The position numbers and the translations under genes were made by a program. Below, in pieces: positions 50,799 through 58,782 of a DNA stretch of 64,000 nucleotides. Below the pieces are notes generated by a model. It was not told where the DNA came from. It searched no databases and was given only the letters and a program-made list of their open reading frames with translations. This DNA comes from Elusimicrobia bacterium GWA2_62_23 (lineage in GTDB: Bacteria > Elusimicrobiota > Elusimicrobia > Elusimicrobiales > UBA9959): positions 30,772-94,771 of the forward strand of contig MGTV01000007.1 in assembly GCA_001799635.1 (NCBI GenBank). The letters are read 5' to 3'. Each line of letters begins with the position of its first letter. The stretch's first letter is position 1.

Positions 50799-52661
50799 TT
50801 ACTGCACGGTCAGCTTATCGGTATAAACATACCCCTCGGTCCACTCGCCGCCGGCGAAGGCCGACTTGCGCACCTTGGTGTAATAGTCCTTCTCGCCGAT
50901 TATTATCACCTTGTCGCCCTTGTTGAGCTTGGCCAGCGTGCTGGAGAACACGTTGGAATTCTTCCTGACCGGGGTGTCGTCCTTCTCCACGGTGCCGACC
51001 TTATTGGGGTTGGTCCTGGTGTAGAGCTGGCGGCGCTCGCCAACCGTCACGCCCCTTTCAGTGAACTTCACGTTCAGGGCGTCCGCGTCGGGAGCCACCA
51101 CGTCGTAGAGCTTGCCGATGTTAAGGTTCACCGCGATCCTGGTCCGGCCGCTCACGCCGGCGGTCTTCAGGTCGGGCACCAGGAGGATCTCCCCGTGCTC
51201 GCTCTTGACGGTTACGGCCACGGCTTCCGAACCCTTGAACCCGAAGTTCCGCACTTCGGCCTTCAGCATCACGTTCTCGTTCGCCTCGAACTTGCCGTCG
51301 CCGTTCTCGTCGTAGAACGCTATGTCCGCGACCTTGAGCACCGCGTTCTCGCGGTAATGCTTGTCCGCGGCCGCTATGCCGGCCTGCTTGCCGGCCTCGA
51401 AGGCGGCGGGGTACACCTCGGCGGCGGTTTTCTGGTAGCCGTCGTCGTAGCCGCGCTTGTTATTTTCGGCGCAGCCTGCCTCGAAGCCTTCTTTCTTGCC
51501 GGTGGCCCGGCCGTTGCTCAGGCCCAGGGCGCGCTGGTCGGCGTATTCCCTGCGGCTGTATTCCTCATAGTAGTGGGAATAGGCCGAGTTGTAAGCCGAG
51601 TTGTAAGCCGCCTGGTACCCCGCCGTTTTCCCTTCGGCGTAGCCGTTGCGGTAGCTTATGGAATACTGCGAGTCGTAGGCCCGCCTGTAGGCCATGGTGA
51701 ACCTTTCGTTGTAGCCTTCCCGCTTGGCGTCTTCGTAAGCCCGGCGGTAGCCGCGCTGGTAGCCTTCCTTATAGCCGCGGTCGTAGGCCTGGCGCTCTTC
51801 CGGGGTAGCGTAACCGTAACGGGCTTCCGTTATATTAAGGTCCAGTTTCACTCCGGGCACGCCCTTCGTCAGGACGCCGCCCAGGGCCTTCATGTCGAAG
51901 GAAGCGCTCTCGAGTTCGGTCTCACGCTGGCTGAACCCGGCCTGGTAGCCGGCCTTCTGGCCGTTGCCGGCCTCTATGGTAGCCGCGTCTGCCTGCCCCC
52001 TGGCGTAGCCGGCGCTGTAGGAAGCTGCGTCCTGCAGGCCCTGTTTCCTGGCCTCTTCGTAGGAGGTGTTGTAGCCGCTGGTATAACCTTCGTCGTAGCA
52101 GCGGCGCTTGCCGGCTTCGGTGCCGCTGTTCACGCCGGCGGTCTGGCCGGCCGAGCTGCCGTTCTGCGTTCCCATGGACTGGTCCACGCCGTAACCGTCG
52201 CGGTAGCCGGCTTCCCTGCCGGCCCTGTTGCCGTCGTCGGTGCCTTTGCGGCGGCCTTCCCGTTCGCCTTCGTTGATGCCGTCGGAATAACCTTCGCGGC
52301 GGCCTTCCCTGGCGCCTCTTTCATGGCCGTCACGCAGGCCGGCGTTATAAGCGTGGGTAGTGTCCACCGGAGCCGGCGGCTGGGGCGGCTGCGGGGGCTG
52401 AGGAGGCTGCGGCGGCTTGGGGGGCTGCGGCGGCTGGCCGGGATGGTCCGGCTTGGGCGGATGTTCGGGGTGCCCGGGCTGGCCCGGATGCACGCCAGGA
52501 GGCAGCGGCTTCCCTTCGAAGTCCTTCTGCTCCTGCATTATTTCCTTAACACTGTCGCTGACATCCGACAGTTGCATGACAGACCCGTTTGAGGCGAAAA
52601 CCACGCCCGAGGCTATCAGAAGAGAGGGAACCAACGACACCGCACGGAATGTTTTTTTCAT
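50799..52661 (-). CDS. Large exported GxxxG/YxxG tetrad-repeat protein with SH3-like end
   Basis: The 620-residue precursor has a signal peptide (MKKTFRAVSLVPSLLIASGV), an acidic stretch, a Pro-rich region (about 50-98, repeats of PPQ and HPG), then a first block (about 105-250) in which Gly recurs every fourth residue (AGLRDGHERGAREGRREG), and a second block (about 285-425) with Tyr/Gly tetrads (RGYKEGYQRGYRRAYEDA). The GX3 pattern recalls the deca-GX3 of Yae1. Between about 440 and 520 is a beta-rich domain with an EF-hand-like DENGDGKFEANE loop, and the last 60 residues look like a bacterial SH3 domain (LNKGDKVIIIGEKDYYTKV). Probably a surface filament or adhesin; the function is unknown. 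Confidence 0.75.
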   Translation of the reverse strand: MKKTFRAVSLVPSLLIASGVVFASNGSVMQLSDVSDSVKEIMQEQKDFEGKPLPPGVHPGQPGHPEHPPKPDHPGQPPQPPKPPQPPQPPQPPQPPAPVDTTHAYNAGLRDGHERGAREGRREGYSDGINEGEREGRRKGTDDGNRAGREAGYRDGYGVDQSMGTQNGSSAGQTAGVNSGTEAGKRRCYDEGYTSGYNTSYEEARKQGLQDAASYSAGYARGQADAATIEAGNGQKAGYQAGFSQRETELESASFDMKALGGVLTKGVPGVKLDLNITEARYGYATPEERQAYDRGYKEGYQRGYRRAYEDAKREGYNERFTMAYRRAYDSQYSISYRNGYAEGKTAGYQAAYNSAYNSAYSHYYEEYSRREYADQRALGLSNGRATGKKEGFEAGCAENNKRGYDDGYQKTAAEVYPAAFEAGKQAGIAAADKHYRENAVLKVADIAFYDENGDGKFEANENVMLKAEVRNFGFKGSEAVAVTVKSEHGEILLVPDLKTAGVSGRTRIAVNLNIGKLYDVVAPDADALNVKFTERGVTVGERRQLYTRTNPNKVGTVEKDDTPVRKNSNVFSSTLAKLNKGDKVIIIGEKDYYTKVRKSAFAGGEWTEGYVYTDKLTVQ

Positions 52662-52800
52662 TAACGTACCCCTAAGCCCCGGCCTCCCGGAGCGGAATAT
52701 ATAAGATATTCTAGCCGAACCCTTCAGGGATACATAGAGCAGAAAGACCCGCTATCCCGCTGAAAAATGGCGCCCCCGGCCTGGGCCCTTTGTCCCAGCC

Positions 52801-52832
52801 CAAAACAAAACCGCCGGGAGGGCCCGGCGGTT
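52801..52832 (-). terminator. Terminator of the gene at 52855
   Basis: CCGCCGGG/CCCGGCGG stem with TTTTGTTTTGGG tail on the minus strand. The gap before the repeat-protein gene (52662-52800) otherwise shows only its leader and no gene. Confidence 0.82.
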
Positions 52833-52854
52833 CGCGACCTGCTGGCGGTCTTTT

Positions 52855-53403
52855 TTAGATAGAACCCCAGACTTCTTTTTCGGTCCTGTCCGTTATGAAC
52901 TGCACTTCCTTGACATATTCCTTAGCGGCCAGCTCGGCCATGGACGTCATCCTGGGGATCTCCGGGGTATTGGAGACCAGCCGGACCAGGTAGAACACGC
53001 CGCCGCCGGTAGCCGGCATGAGGCAGGAAAAAAGCACCTCTTTCCCGGAGCCCTGCAGCCTGTCCACCGCCGCGTTCATGGCCCTTTCGGCGTTCTTATC
53101 GGAGCGGAAAATGTTGCTTACCAGCACGTCCTTATCTTCCGCCATCTCCTGCTTATAAGCGGCCCAGTCGTTGGCCACTATGACGGCGGGCGGCGGGGGC
53201 AGCTGTTCCACTACGGGCGCCGCGTGGGTCACTTCCACCAGGGCGGTTTCGGCCGCGGGCGGCGGCGGAACTTCGGCGGGCGCGGAGGCCACCGCGTCCC
53301 TGAAATCACCCAGGGACACAGGCCTCTTATTGGTCTGCAGGATAGCGAGACCAAGCACCACGTTCAGCGACATCGAAAGCACAAGTGTAATTTTAGTCGT
53401 CAT
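52855..53403 (-). CDS. Membrane-anchored periplasmic protein, unknown
   Basis: From the ATG at 53403 (GGAGAG upstream) the 182-residue product has an N-terminal anchor (ITLVLSMSLNVVLGLAI), two Pro-rich stretches (AEVPPPPAAE and QLPPPPAVIV) and a folded C-terminal 100 residues (NDWAAYKQEMAEDKDVLVSN, GKEVLFSCLMPATGGGVFYL). The last part has no recognised family. It lies between the repeat protein and a V8-like protease, each with its own terminator. Confidence 0.6.
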   Translation of the reverse strand: MTTKITLVLSMSLNVVLGLAILQTNKRPVSLGDFRDAVASAPAEVPPPPAAETALVEVTHAAPVVEQLPPPPAVIVANDWAAYKQEMAEDKDVLVSNIFRSDKNAERAMNAAVDRLQGSGKEVLFSCLMPATGGGVFYLVRLVSNTPEIPRMTSMAELAAKEYVKEVQFITDRTEKEVWGSI

Positions 53404-53500
53404 TTCTCTCCTCGTCCCGAAGGACGTTATCCCCAATTATTCAAAGTTTTTACCCCCGTATCAAGTACTTTCTCGCCTATTTTCAGCGGGACCTCTCCCT

Positions 53501-53533
53501 CAAAACAAAACCGCCGGGAAATCCGGCGGTTTT
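53501..53533 (-). terminator. Terminator of the protease gene at 53561
   Basis: AACCGCCGG/CCGGCGGTT stem, tail TTTTGTTTTGAGG on minus. Confidence 0.82.
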
Positions 53534-53560
53534 GCGCTGTCTTGCGGGACGCCCGGAGCG

Positions 53561-54586
53561 CTACGGCTTGGCGGCGCTGAGCTGAGCGGTCAGGCAGTCG
53601 ACATAGGCCATCAGTTCGGCTATGCTCGCACCCGGGCCCGGGTCCTTGCAGTTGCCGAGCATAGAGGTTACCTCGGGGTTTACCGGGAGCGCCACCTCGG
53701 GGCTGGGCTGGCCGGGCAGCGGGATGTAATTGAGCACCTGGGAGACGCTGGTCACGTCCTCGCCGCGGCCGCCTTCGTCGCTTACCTTAACGGAGGCGCG
53801 GCACTTGGGGCCAAAGAGCGGGTCTTTCACTTCGAAGTCCGTGCCGCCGCGCACCAGTATGCCCTCTATCAGCCCGGTCTCCTCGTTGAAAACCGCGCTG
53901 CCGGAGTTGCCGCCATAGGTGTCGAGATTGGCGGTGAAGTAACCGGCATAGTTGAAGACATTGCGCACCGTGGCGCCGCTGGCTATCTTGACAGGCAGGC
54001 CCACCGGGTGGCCGATCACGAACAGCTTGGTCCCCTCGCCCACGCCGCCGCTGCGGTTAACCGGAAGCGGCGCATGGTTTGGCACCGGGCGGTCCAGCTT
54101 TATTAGGGCATAGTCGGCGCCCTTGTCGTCCTGGTCGCGCGCCACTATGCCCTTACAGGTATAAACTTCGGAGGGATCAACGCGGGAAGGGTTCTTGCCC
54201 TGTTCCTTTACGGCGTAGCCGAACACCATCTTGGCCTTGGCACAGTCTAAGGTGGTCGTCACACAGTGGCCGGCGGTCATCACCAGGTCCGGCGCCACCA
54301 GTGAACCGGAGCAGAAAGCGCCAATGGGCTGTTCACGGAAGGGCTCTTTCTTGCAGAGCTGCGCTTTCTCGCCGAAATTCTCCAGGGACAGCAGGCCGTC
54401 CTGCGCTACGTCCGCCGCTTCGAAGAAGGACACCGTGGAATCCGCCAGTTTGCGGCGGGCTTCTGAAACCTGGAAATAGTCCTGCCTGTCGTCGGTACCG
54501 TATATGCCCTTGTCTTCCTGGGCGAAAACGCCCGCCGCCGAGAACATCACAGCCGTCAGAACCGCGCCGCTGATCATTTTTTTCAT
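53561..54586 (-). CDS. Exported V8/trypsin-like serine peptidase, paralogue of that at 31900
   Basis: The 341-residue precursor has a signal peptide (MKKMISGAVLTAVMFSAAGV) and a chymotrypsin-fold domain with H in VMTAGHCVTT, D in GADYALIKLD and S in YGGNSGSAVFN. KLFVIGHPVGLPVKIASG and EGILVRGGTDF are shared with the paralogue. The start YGTDDRQDYFQVSE also resembles its YGEDDRLEYFEAP, so the pair has similar propeptides. It ends with a Cys pair (GNCKDP and DCLTAQ), not found in the paralogue. GGGAGG precedes the ATG. Confidence 0.87.
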   Translation of the reverse strand: MKKMISGAVLTAVMFSAAGVFAQEDKGIYGTDDRQDYFQVSEARRKLADSTVSFFEAADVAQDGLLSLENFGEKAQLCKKEPFREQPIGAFCSGSLVAPDLVMTAGHCVTTTLDCAKAKMVFGYAVKEQGKNPSRVDPSEVYTCKGIVARDQDDKGADYALIKLDRPVPNHAPLPVNRSGGVGEGTKLFVIGHPVGLPVKIASGATVRNVFNYAGYFTANLDTYGGNSGSAVFNEETGLIEGILVRGGTDFEVKDPLFGPKCRASVKVSDEGGRGEDVTSVSQVLNYIPLPGQPSPEVALPVNPEVTSMLGNCKDPGPGASIAELMAYVDCLTAQLSAAKP

Positions 54587-54720
54587 CGAATCATCCTCCC
54601 GACCGTCCGTCCACCCGTATAGTCTACTCCACGGCGCGCCGCGGCGTAAGAGTCGGTGTGCCTACCCGCGCCAGACAAAGGTCCCACGCCCTTTGCCTGC
54701 GCCGGCCTGGGCACATTGGG

Positions 54721-54753
54721 CAAAAAAATAAACCGCCGGGATTTCCCGGCGGT
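54721..54753 (-). terminator. Terminator of the gene at 54777
   Basis: CCGCCGGG/CCCGGCGG stem with TTTATTTTTTTG tail on the minus strand. The 190-bp gap to 54587 holds no gene. Confidence 0.85.
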
Positions 54754-54776
54754 CAGCAGCTGAAGTTCGCGGGCGG

Positions 54777-56126
54777 CTACTGCAGCATCTTGGCCGTGCC
54801 TTCGCCGATATCGGTGCCGGTAAGGGCCATGCCGAAAGCGCAACCCTGGGTATCCACGCCCACCTGCCGCACGTTGTACTTCACGCGGCCGTTGCCGCTC
54901 TTTATCCAGCCCTTGCCTATATCTAGAACGCCGTCGTAGGCGACGGAGAAGAACACGCCGCCCACCGCGCCCACCACGGGGATGGCCGAATAAGAGGCGC
55001 CAGAATAGAAATGGTCTATGTCGGCGATCTGGGCCTGAGTGAGCTTCACTCCGAAATCTTTCTGAAAAGCTTTAACGTCGTCCTCGCCGTTGTAGCGGTA
55101 GCCCATCATGATCTCGTTGGCGGCCATGGCGGTCTTTACGCGGGTGGAAGCCAGGTTGTTATAGACGGCCCTGGCGACGGGGTTGCTGGTGTAGGTGTCG
55201 CTGCGGTACTTGGGGTCCGCCAGCTTCTCCTCCGCCTTGGCCCAGACCTTGGCCACGGCCTTTTTCACGGCGGGGTCTTCGAAATAGATGGTAGGGTCCG
55301 ACGCGCTTCCCTCGCGGTAGGACGGCTCCTTGCCGGCCGTAACCGCCGGCTTAGGCGCCGCGGGTTTGGGAGCCGCGCCCGCCATGGCAGGCGGCGCTGC
55401 GGCCGTCAGGCTCTTGGTAGTGGGTTTACGGAGTTCAGGTTTGGCCAGCCCGAGGTGCTTGCCTTTCGCGCCGGAAAGGTCGGCGGCCAGCGCCGGGTCC
55501 CCGGCCGCGCCGGAGCCTTTGCCGCCGTCATACAATTGAGCCAGGCCCTTCGCGTCCTGGCCTTTGAGCTTGCCATACTTCTGCTTGGCGGCGGCGTACT
55601 TCTGCTTCTGGCTTTTGGCGATGCTGGCCTCTTTAGCCGCCCTTTCCTCCGCGGTCGGCCCTTCCTGCGGCAGGGTTATATTGTTCTCCTTCATCCAGAG
55701 CATGTCGGCCTCTAGATACTGCCCCTTCAAAGCTTTAGCGCGTATACTGGCCAGGCGCGCCTTCTTCTGCTCCAGGGCGGGCGCGATGGTCTCGCCGCCC
55801 TTCACGCAGACGCCTATCTGCCCCAGGTCATTCTCGCTGAGCACCAGTATGGCCATGCCGTCGGTCTGGTTCCGGGTGGCGGCCAGCCGTGAACCGGCCT
55901 TTTCGCAGCCGGCCTTGGCCTTGGCCAGCGCGGCGTCCTGCTGCTCGCGCTCCTGTTCGTCCCAGCTCTCCTGGTCCTCGCCGGCGTACTCGGAGAGCCA
56001 GGCCCACACATTGTAGTTATCGGAGACGCGCGCGCCCCACGCCGTTTTTCCTTCGGCGCAAAAGGCCGGCGGCGGCGCGAGCAGCGCGGCCAGGGCCAGC
56101 AGGCACAGGTATCTTCCTAAGTTCAT
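54777..56126 (-). CDS. Large exported protein of unknown function
   Basis: From the ATG at 56126 the 449-residue product has a signal peptide (NLGRYLCLLALAALLAPPPA). The first third is helical and acidic (GEDQESWDEQEREQQDAALA), the middle has Lys/Ala-rich and Pro/Ala-rich stretches (APKPAAPKPAVTAG), and the last 180 residues look globular (DPTIYFEDPAVKKAVAKVWA, FYSGASYSAIPVVGAVGGVF). Paired cysteines may form a disulfide. No family recognised. It precedes a V8-like protease in the direction of transcription but has its own terminator. Confidence 0.6.
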   Translation of the reverse strand: MNLGRYLCLLALAALLAPPPAFCAEGKTAWGARVSDNYNVWAWLSEYAGEDQESWDEQEREQQDAALAKAKAGCEKAGSRLAATRNQTDGMAILVLSENDLGQIGVCVKGGETIAPALEQKKARLASIRAKALKGQYLEADMLWMKENNITLPQEGPTAEERAAKEASIAKSQKQKYAAAKQKYGKLKGQDAKGLAQLYDGGKGSGAAGDPALAADLSGAKGKHLGLAKPELRKPTTKSLTAAAPPAMAGAAPKPAAPKPAVTAGKEPSYREGSASDPTIYFEDPAVKKAVAKVWAKAEEKLADPKYRSDTYTSNPVARAVYNNLASTRVKTAMAANEIMMGYRYNGEDDVKAFQKDFGVKLTQAQIADIDHFYSGASYSAIPVVGAVGGVFFSVAYDGVLDIGKGWIKSGNGRVKYNVRQVGVDTQGCAFGMALTGTDIGEGTAKMLQ

Positions 56127-56198
56127 ATTCTCAAAAACCTCTAACAAATAGTCTAACAGACGCCCCCGGCATGCGCAAGGGCCCCCGGGAACCCCCTG

Positions 56199-56435
56199 TT
56201 ATTGCGCCGTATCCAGGCGCTTCGCTATGAACCTCAGCAACCAGAAGCCGCCGGCCGCTACGGCCAGGGCCAGCAGCATTATCAGCGCGTCGTAGAACCC
56301 CAAACCGTTCCCGGGGACTCTCGCCAGAAAGCGCCCGTACGCGGCCACCGCCACCGCCGCCACGCTAAGCGCAAGATACACCCACGCCGCCGCCCTCAGC
56401 CCCGGCACCAGCCATAATTTTAATTTCTCGTCCAT
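56199..56435 (-). CDS. Small two-helix membrane protein
   Basis: The ATG at 56435 (GGAGGG upstream) yields 78 residues with two hydrophobic segments (AAWVYLALSVAAVAVAAYG and ALIMLLALAVAAGGFWLL) and charged ends. No family recognised. It follows the receiver gene at 56478 by 42 bp and may be co-transcribed with it. Confidence 0.55.
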   Translation of the reverse strand: MDEKLKLWLVPGLRAAAWVYLALSVAAVAVAAYGRFLARVPGNGLGFYDALIMLLALAVAAGGFWLLRFIAKRLDTAQ

Positions 56436-56477
56436 GATCTCCCTCCCTAACACCCTGACTCCGATCCGTTATCCGCC

Positions 56478-56873
56478 TCAATGCGGTTTTTCCCTGGCGG
56501 GAAGCACGCGGTGTATGGCCTTGAGCACTTCCCTGGTGGAGAGCACCTTCGACAGCGTGCCCCGGCAATTGGGCAGCCTGGCGAACCCGCTCACCAGCAT
56601 GGGGTCGGCCCCCACGGCGGACAGCACTATGAAAGGGGTCGCTGAAGTTTTCTGCATGTTCTTTATGGCCACGGCCACGTCGTGCCCGGTCATGTCGCCA
56701 AGATTGTAATCCAGCAGCACCAGGTCCGGGAGGTAGGAAAGCGCCAGCTTCACGCCCTCCGCCCCGTTGGCGGCGATCTTGGTCTTATACCCCTCGAGCT
56801 TCAGACAATCCGCGAGCAGCCAGGCCAGCTCGGGATTATCCTCGACGATAAGTATTTTGCGGTGGTGCGGCAT
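56478..56873 (-). CDS. Stand-alone response-regulator receiver
   Basis: The 131-residue protein is a lone receiver: E11-D12, phosphoacceptor D55 (LLDYNLGDMTG), S in FIVLSAVGAD and K in GTLSKVLST. The usual MP after the phosphoacceptor is replaced by NLGD. No output domain. It follows the small membrane protein gene at 56890 by 16 bp, AAGGGG before the ATG, and is likely co-transcribed with it. Confidence 0.87.
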   Translation of the reverse strand: MPHHRKILIVEDNPELAWLLADCLKLEGYKTKIAANGAEGVKLALSYLPDLVLLDYNLGDMTGHDVAVAIKNMQKTSATPFIVLSAVGADPMLVSGFARLPNCRGTLSKVLSTREVLKAIHRVLPAREKPH

Positions 56874-56889
56874 ATCCCCTTACCGAGAG

Positions 56890-57174
56890 CTACTTGGCGG
56901 CGGCTTTGGCCAGTTTGGCGAACGGGCTGGACTTGTACATGTTCTCCAGGAAGTCTATACCGGCGTAGCCGGCCAGGAAGGACGTCTTCCAGTTGTTCTC
57001 GGCCAGCGCGCCGGCTATTCCGCCCAGGATGCCCGAAAAGAAAACCGTGGTGAAAAAATACTGATAATTGAACTTTGGCGCGTTCCCCGCCCGCTGCTTC
57101 TTAAGAAAACTGGAAAGCCCCCGCGCTATCCCGCCCACGAACCCGGCAATGATGTAGATCTCGAACTTGTTCAC
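56890..57174 (-). CDS. Small membrane protein, unknown
   Basis: The 94-residue product has two or three hydrophobic, Gly-rich segments (IYIIAGFVGGIARGLSSFL, TTVFFSGILGGIAGALAE and LAGYAGIDFLENM). The GG-IAG pattern suggests close helix packing. It recalls small phage-type or DUF membrane proteins but no family can be named. A GGGGAGG site precedes the ATG. It begins a possible operon with a receiver and a second small membrane protein. Confidence 0.6.
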   Translation of the reverse strand: MNKFEIYIIAGFVGGIARGLSSFLKKQRAGNAPKFNYQYFFTTVFFSGILGGIAGALAENNWKTSFLAGYAGIDFLENMYKSSPFAKLAKAAAK

Positions 57175-57209
57175 AGAACCTCCCCTGATATCCTTAAGTC
57201 TCCCCCTTC

Positions 57210-57218
57210 ATTCTACCA
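57210..57218 (-). promoter_or_regulatory. Extended -10 for the operon at 57174
   Basis: TGGTAGAAT directly after the hairpin tail on the minus strand; leader about 28 nt. Confidence 0.5.
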
Positions 57219-57247
57219 AAACAGAACCGCCGGGCTTCCCCGGCGGA
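57219..57247 (-). terminator. Terminator of the sensor gene at 57258
   Basis: CCGCCGGGG/CCCGGCGG-type stem, tail TTCTGTTTTGG on minus, running into the next promoter. Confidence 0.8.
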
Positions 57248-57257
57248 CTTGCACGGC

Positions 57258-58184
57258 TCACTGGGAATATTCCGGGTAGAGCCTTTTCGCGCATTCCGGA
57301 CATAGCCCATGACTGAAAGAAGCGTCTGTTTTGCCGGAGATATACAGCTCCAAAGGGACCCAGGAGGCGGACGCTTGCGGGTCCAAACCCTGGGTGCGTA
57401 TTTTCTTGCAGCCAGAGCATATCGGCAGTATCCCCTCCAGTTTTCTCACGCGTGACAGCGAGTCGGAAAGCTCCCTGACACTGCCGGATATCGCCCACCC
57501 CAGCACCGCGATCACGACAAGCCCCAACACGAAGAAGGCCAGATGCGTCGCCACCAGTTCTATAATATGCGCCCGGATAACGGCATGGTATGGGGAATAC
57601 GGGATATCTACGCTGATGCCGCCGCGGATATCCCCTTCCTTGTAACCCTGCGCGGCATGGCAGGGCAAGCAAGAGGCCTCCACCGACAGCGGCGCCATGT
57701 ACCTGAAAACATTCTCTCCCTTAACGAGGTGGACCTCTTTTTCACCGGTCTCGAATCTTGCGAGGGCGGACCTCTCCCACTCGTCCGGGGCATTGAGAGG
57801 CCGGATGGTCTTAAGGCTTGTTATGTGCATCCTGATACCGCGCTGCGCGGCCATATGCTCGGAAATGAGCCTTGTCATGTACGCCGGGTTTATCTTGGTC
57901 AGCTTGACCCCGTCGGTTGTCGCCACGTCCCGCCGAGGGTCCTTCAGGTACGGATTCGGCTGGCTCTTTTCGGTAATTGGGACATATACGCCGCCGTGAT
58001 CGGCGTTCCACCGCCGTATTTCCACGGCAGACTGGAACACCGAGCGGGCGGAAAAGATAGCCAGATCGAGGTAATGCTCTTTTACATGGCGGATATTAAA
58101 AAATAGCGACGCCGCCAGGCCGGCGACCAGAAAAGCGGCCATGGCGAATATCAGTCTATTAACGGTCTTCTCTGTTTTGAACAT
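57258..58184 (-). CDS. DUF3365 (Tll0287-like) heme sensor with zinc-like tail
   Basis: The 308-residue protein has an N-terminal membrane helix (LIFAMAAFLVAGLAASLFF), a periplasmic DUF3365 domain with one c-type heme motif (CLPCHAAQGY) and a second membrane helix near residue 225-245 (ATHLAFFVLGLVVIAVLGWA). The C-terminus has ILPICSGCKKIR and HGLCPECAKRLYPEYS, a CxxC..CxxC module also seen at the ends of some PAS and receiver proteins. It may sense redox state or gas and signal inward. Start at 58184 behind GGGGGG. No partner gene evident. Confidence 0.82.
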   Translation of the reverse strand: MFKTEKTVNRLIFAMAAFLVAGLAASLFFNIRHVKEHYLDLAIFSARSVFQSAVEIRRWNADHGGVYVPITEKSQPNPYLKDPRRDVATTDGVKLTKINPAYMTRLISEHMAAQRGIRMHITSLKTIRPLNAPDEWERSALARFETGEKEVHLVKGENVFRYMAPLSVEASCLPCHAAQGYKEGDIRGGISVDIPYSPYHAVIRAHIIELVATHLAFFVLGLVVIAVLGWAISGSVRELSDSLSRVRKLEGILPICSGCKKIRTQGLDPQASASWVPLELYISGKTDASFSHGLCPECAKRLYPEYSQ

Positions 58185-58250
58185 CAGCCCCCCCCAACTA
58201 AGGCTATCCTGCACAATTACGCGAGCGACGGTCAAGCCCTGTTTCCAGCC

Positions 58251-58280
58251 AAAACAGAACCGCCGGGTTTCCCCGGCGGC
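58251..58280 (-). terminator. Terminator of the gene at 58300
   Basis: CCGCCGGGG/CCCGGCGG stem, tail TTCTGTTTTGG on minus. Confidence 0.8.
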
Positions 58281-58299
58281 TCCTTCGCCATTTCACGAT

Positions 58300-58710
58300 T
58301 TAATGATTCAACTGCCTTTTCAGCCTGAATCCCACCTGCACCATGGACACCAGCGCCCCGGGCAGGGCCGCCGCGTAAGAAACCGCCGTACCGGCCGCCT
58401 CAGGGGCGTCGTTCGCCAGCGCCAGGGCAGTATCCAAAGGCGAAAGCAGAATGAACTTGAGCACCAGTACCAGGTAAAGAACGTTTTCCGCCAGCGCGGC
58501 CAGCCCCGCGTAGCGCAGTCTGTACCACAGCGCCGCCCCTATCCCGCCTTCAACCGCGTAAAAACCAACGGTCCCGGCCAGACCGCCCCCCACCACCGCC
58601 CCCGCCCGGAAATTCGGCCAGATAAAGATCTCCAGCGCCATCCACACCGGCGCCAAATAATAAAACCAGTCCAGCGCCGCTATCTTCCTTGTTCCCGTTC
58701 CATCTTCCAT
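58300..58710 (-). CDS. Membrane protein of unknown function
   Basis: The 136-residue product has about four hydrophobic segments (DWFYYLAPVWMALEIFI, AGAVVGGGLAGTVGFYAV, AENVLYLVLVLKFILL and AAALPGALVSMVQVGF). No family recognised. The start codon lies 7 nt after a TAGAAT box, so the mRNA should be leaderless or have a one-base leader. Confidence 0.6.
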   Translation of the reverse strand: MEDGTGTRKIAALDWFYYLAPVWMALEIFIWPNFRAGAVVGGGLAGTVGFYAVEGGIGAALWYRLRYAGLAALAENVLYLVLVLKFILLSPLDTALALANDAPEAAGTAVSYAAALPGALVSMVQVGFRLKRQLNH

Positions 58711-58717
58711 TCCCCAG

Positions 58718-58726
58718 ATTCTAGCA
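58718..58726 (-). promoter_or_regulatory. Extended -10 for the gene at 58710 (leaderless)
   Basis: TGCTAGAAT, seven bases (CTGGGGA), ATG on the minus strand. Confidence 0.5.
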
Positions 58727-58755
58727 AAACAAAACCGCCGGGCTTCCCCGGCGGC
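58727..58755 (-). terminator. Terminator of the anti-sigma gene
   Basis: CCGCCGGGG/CCCGGCGG stem and TTTTGTTTTGC tail, merging into the next gene's -10. Confidence 0.82.
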
Positions 58756-58782
58756 AGCGCGTCACGTTAACGGCACGCGGCT

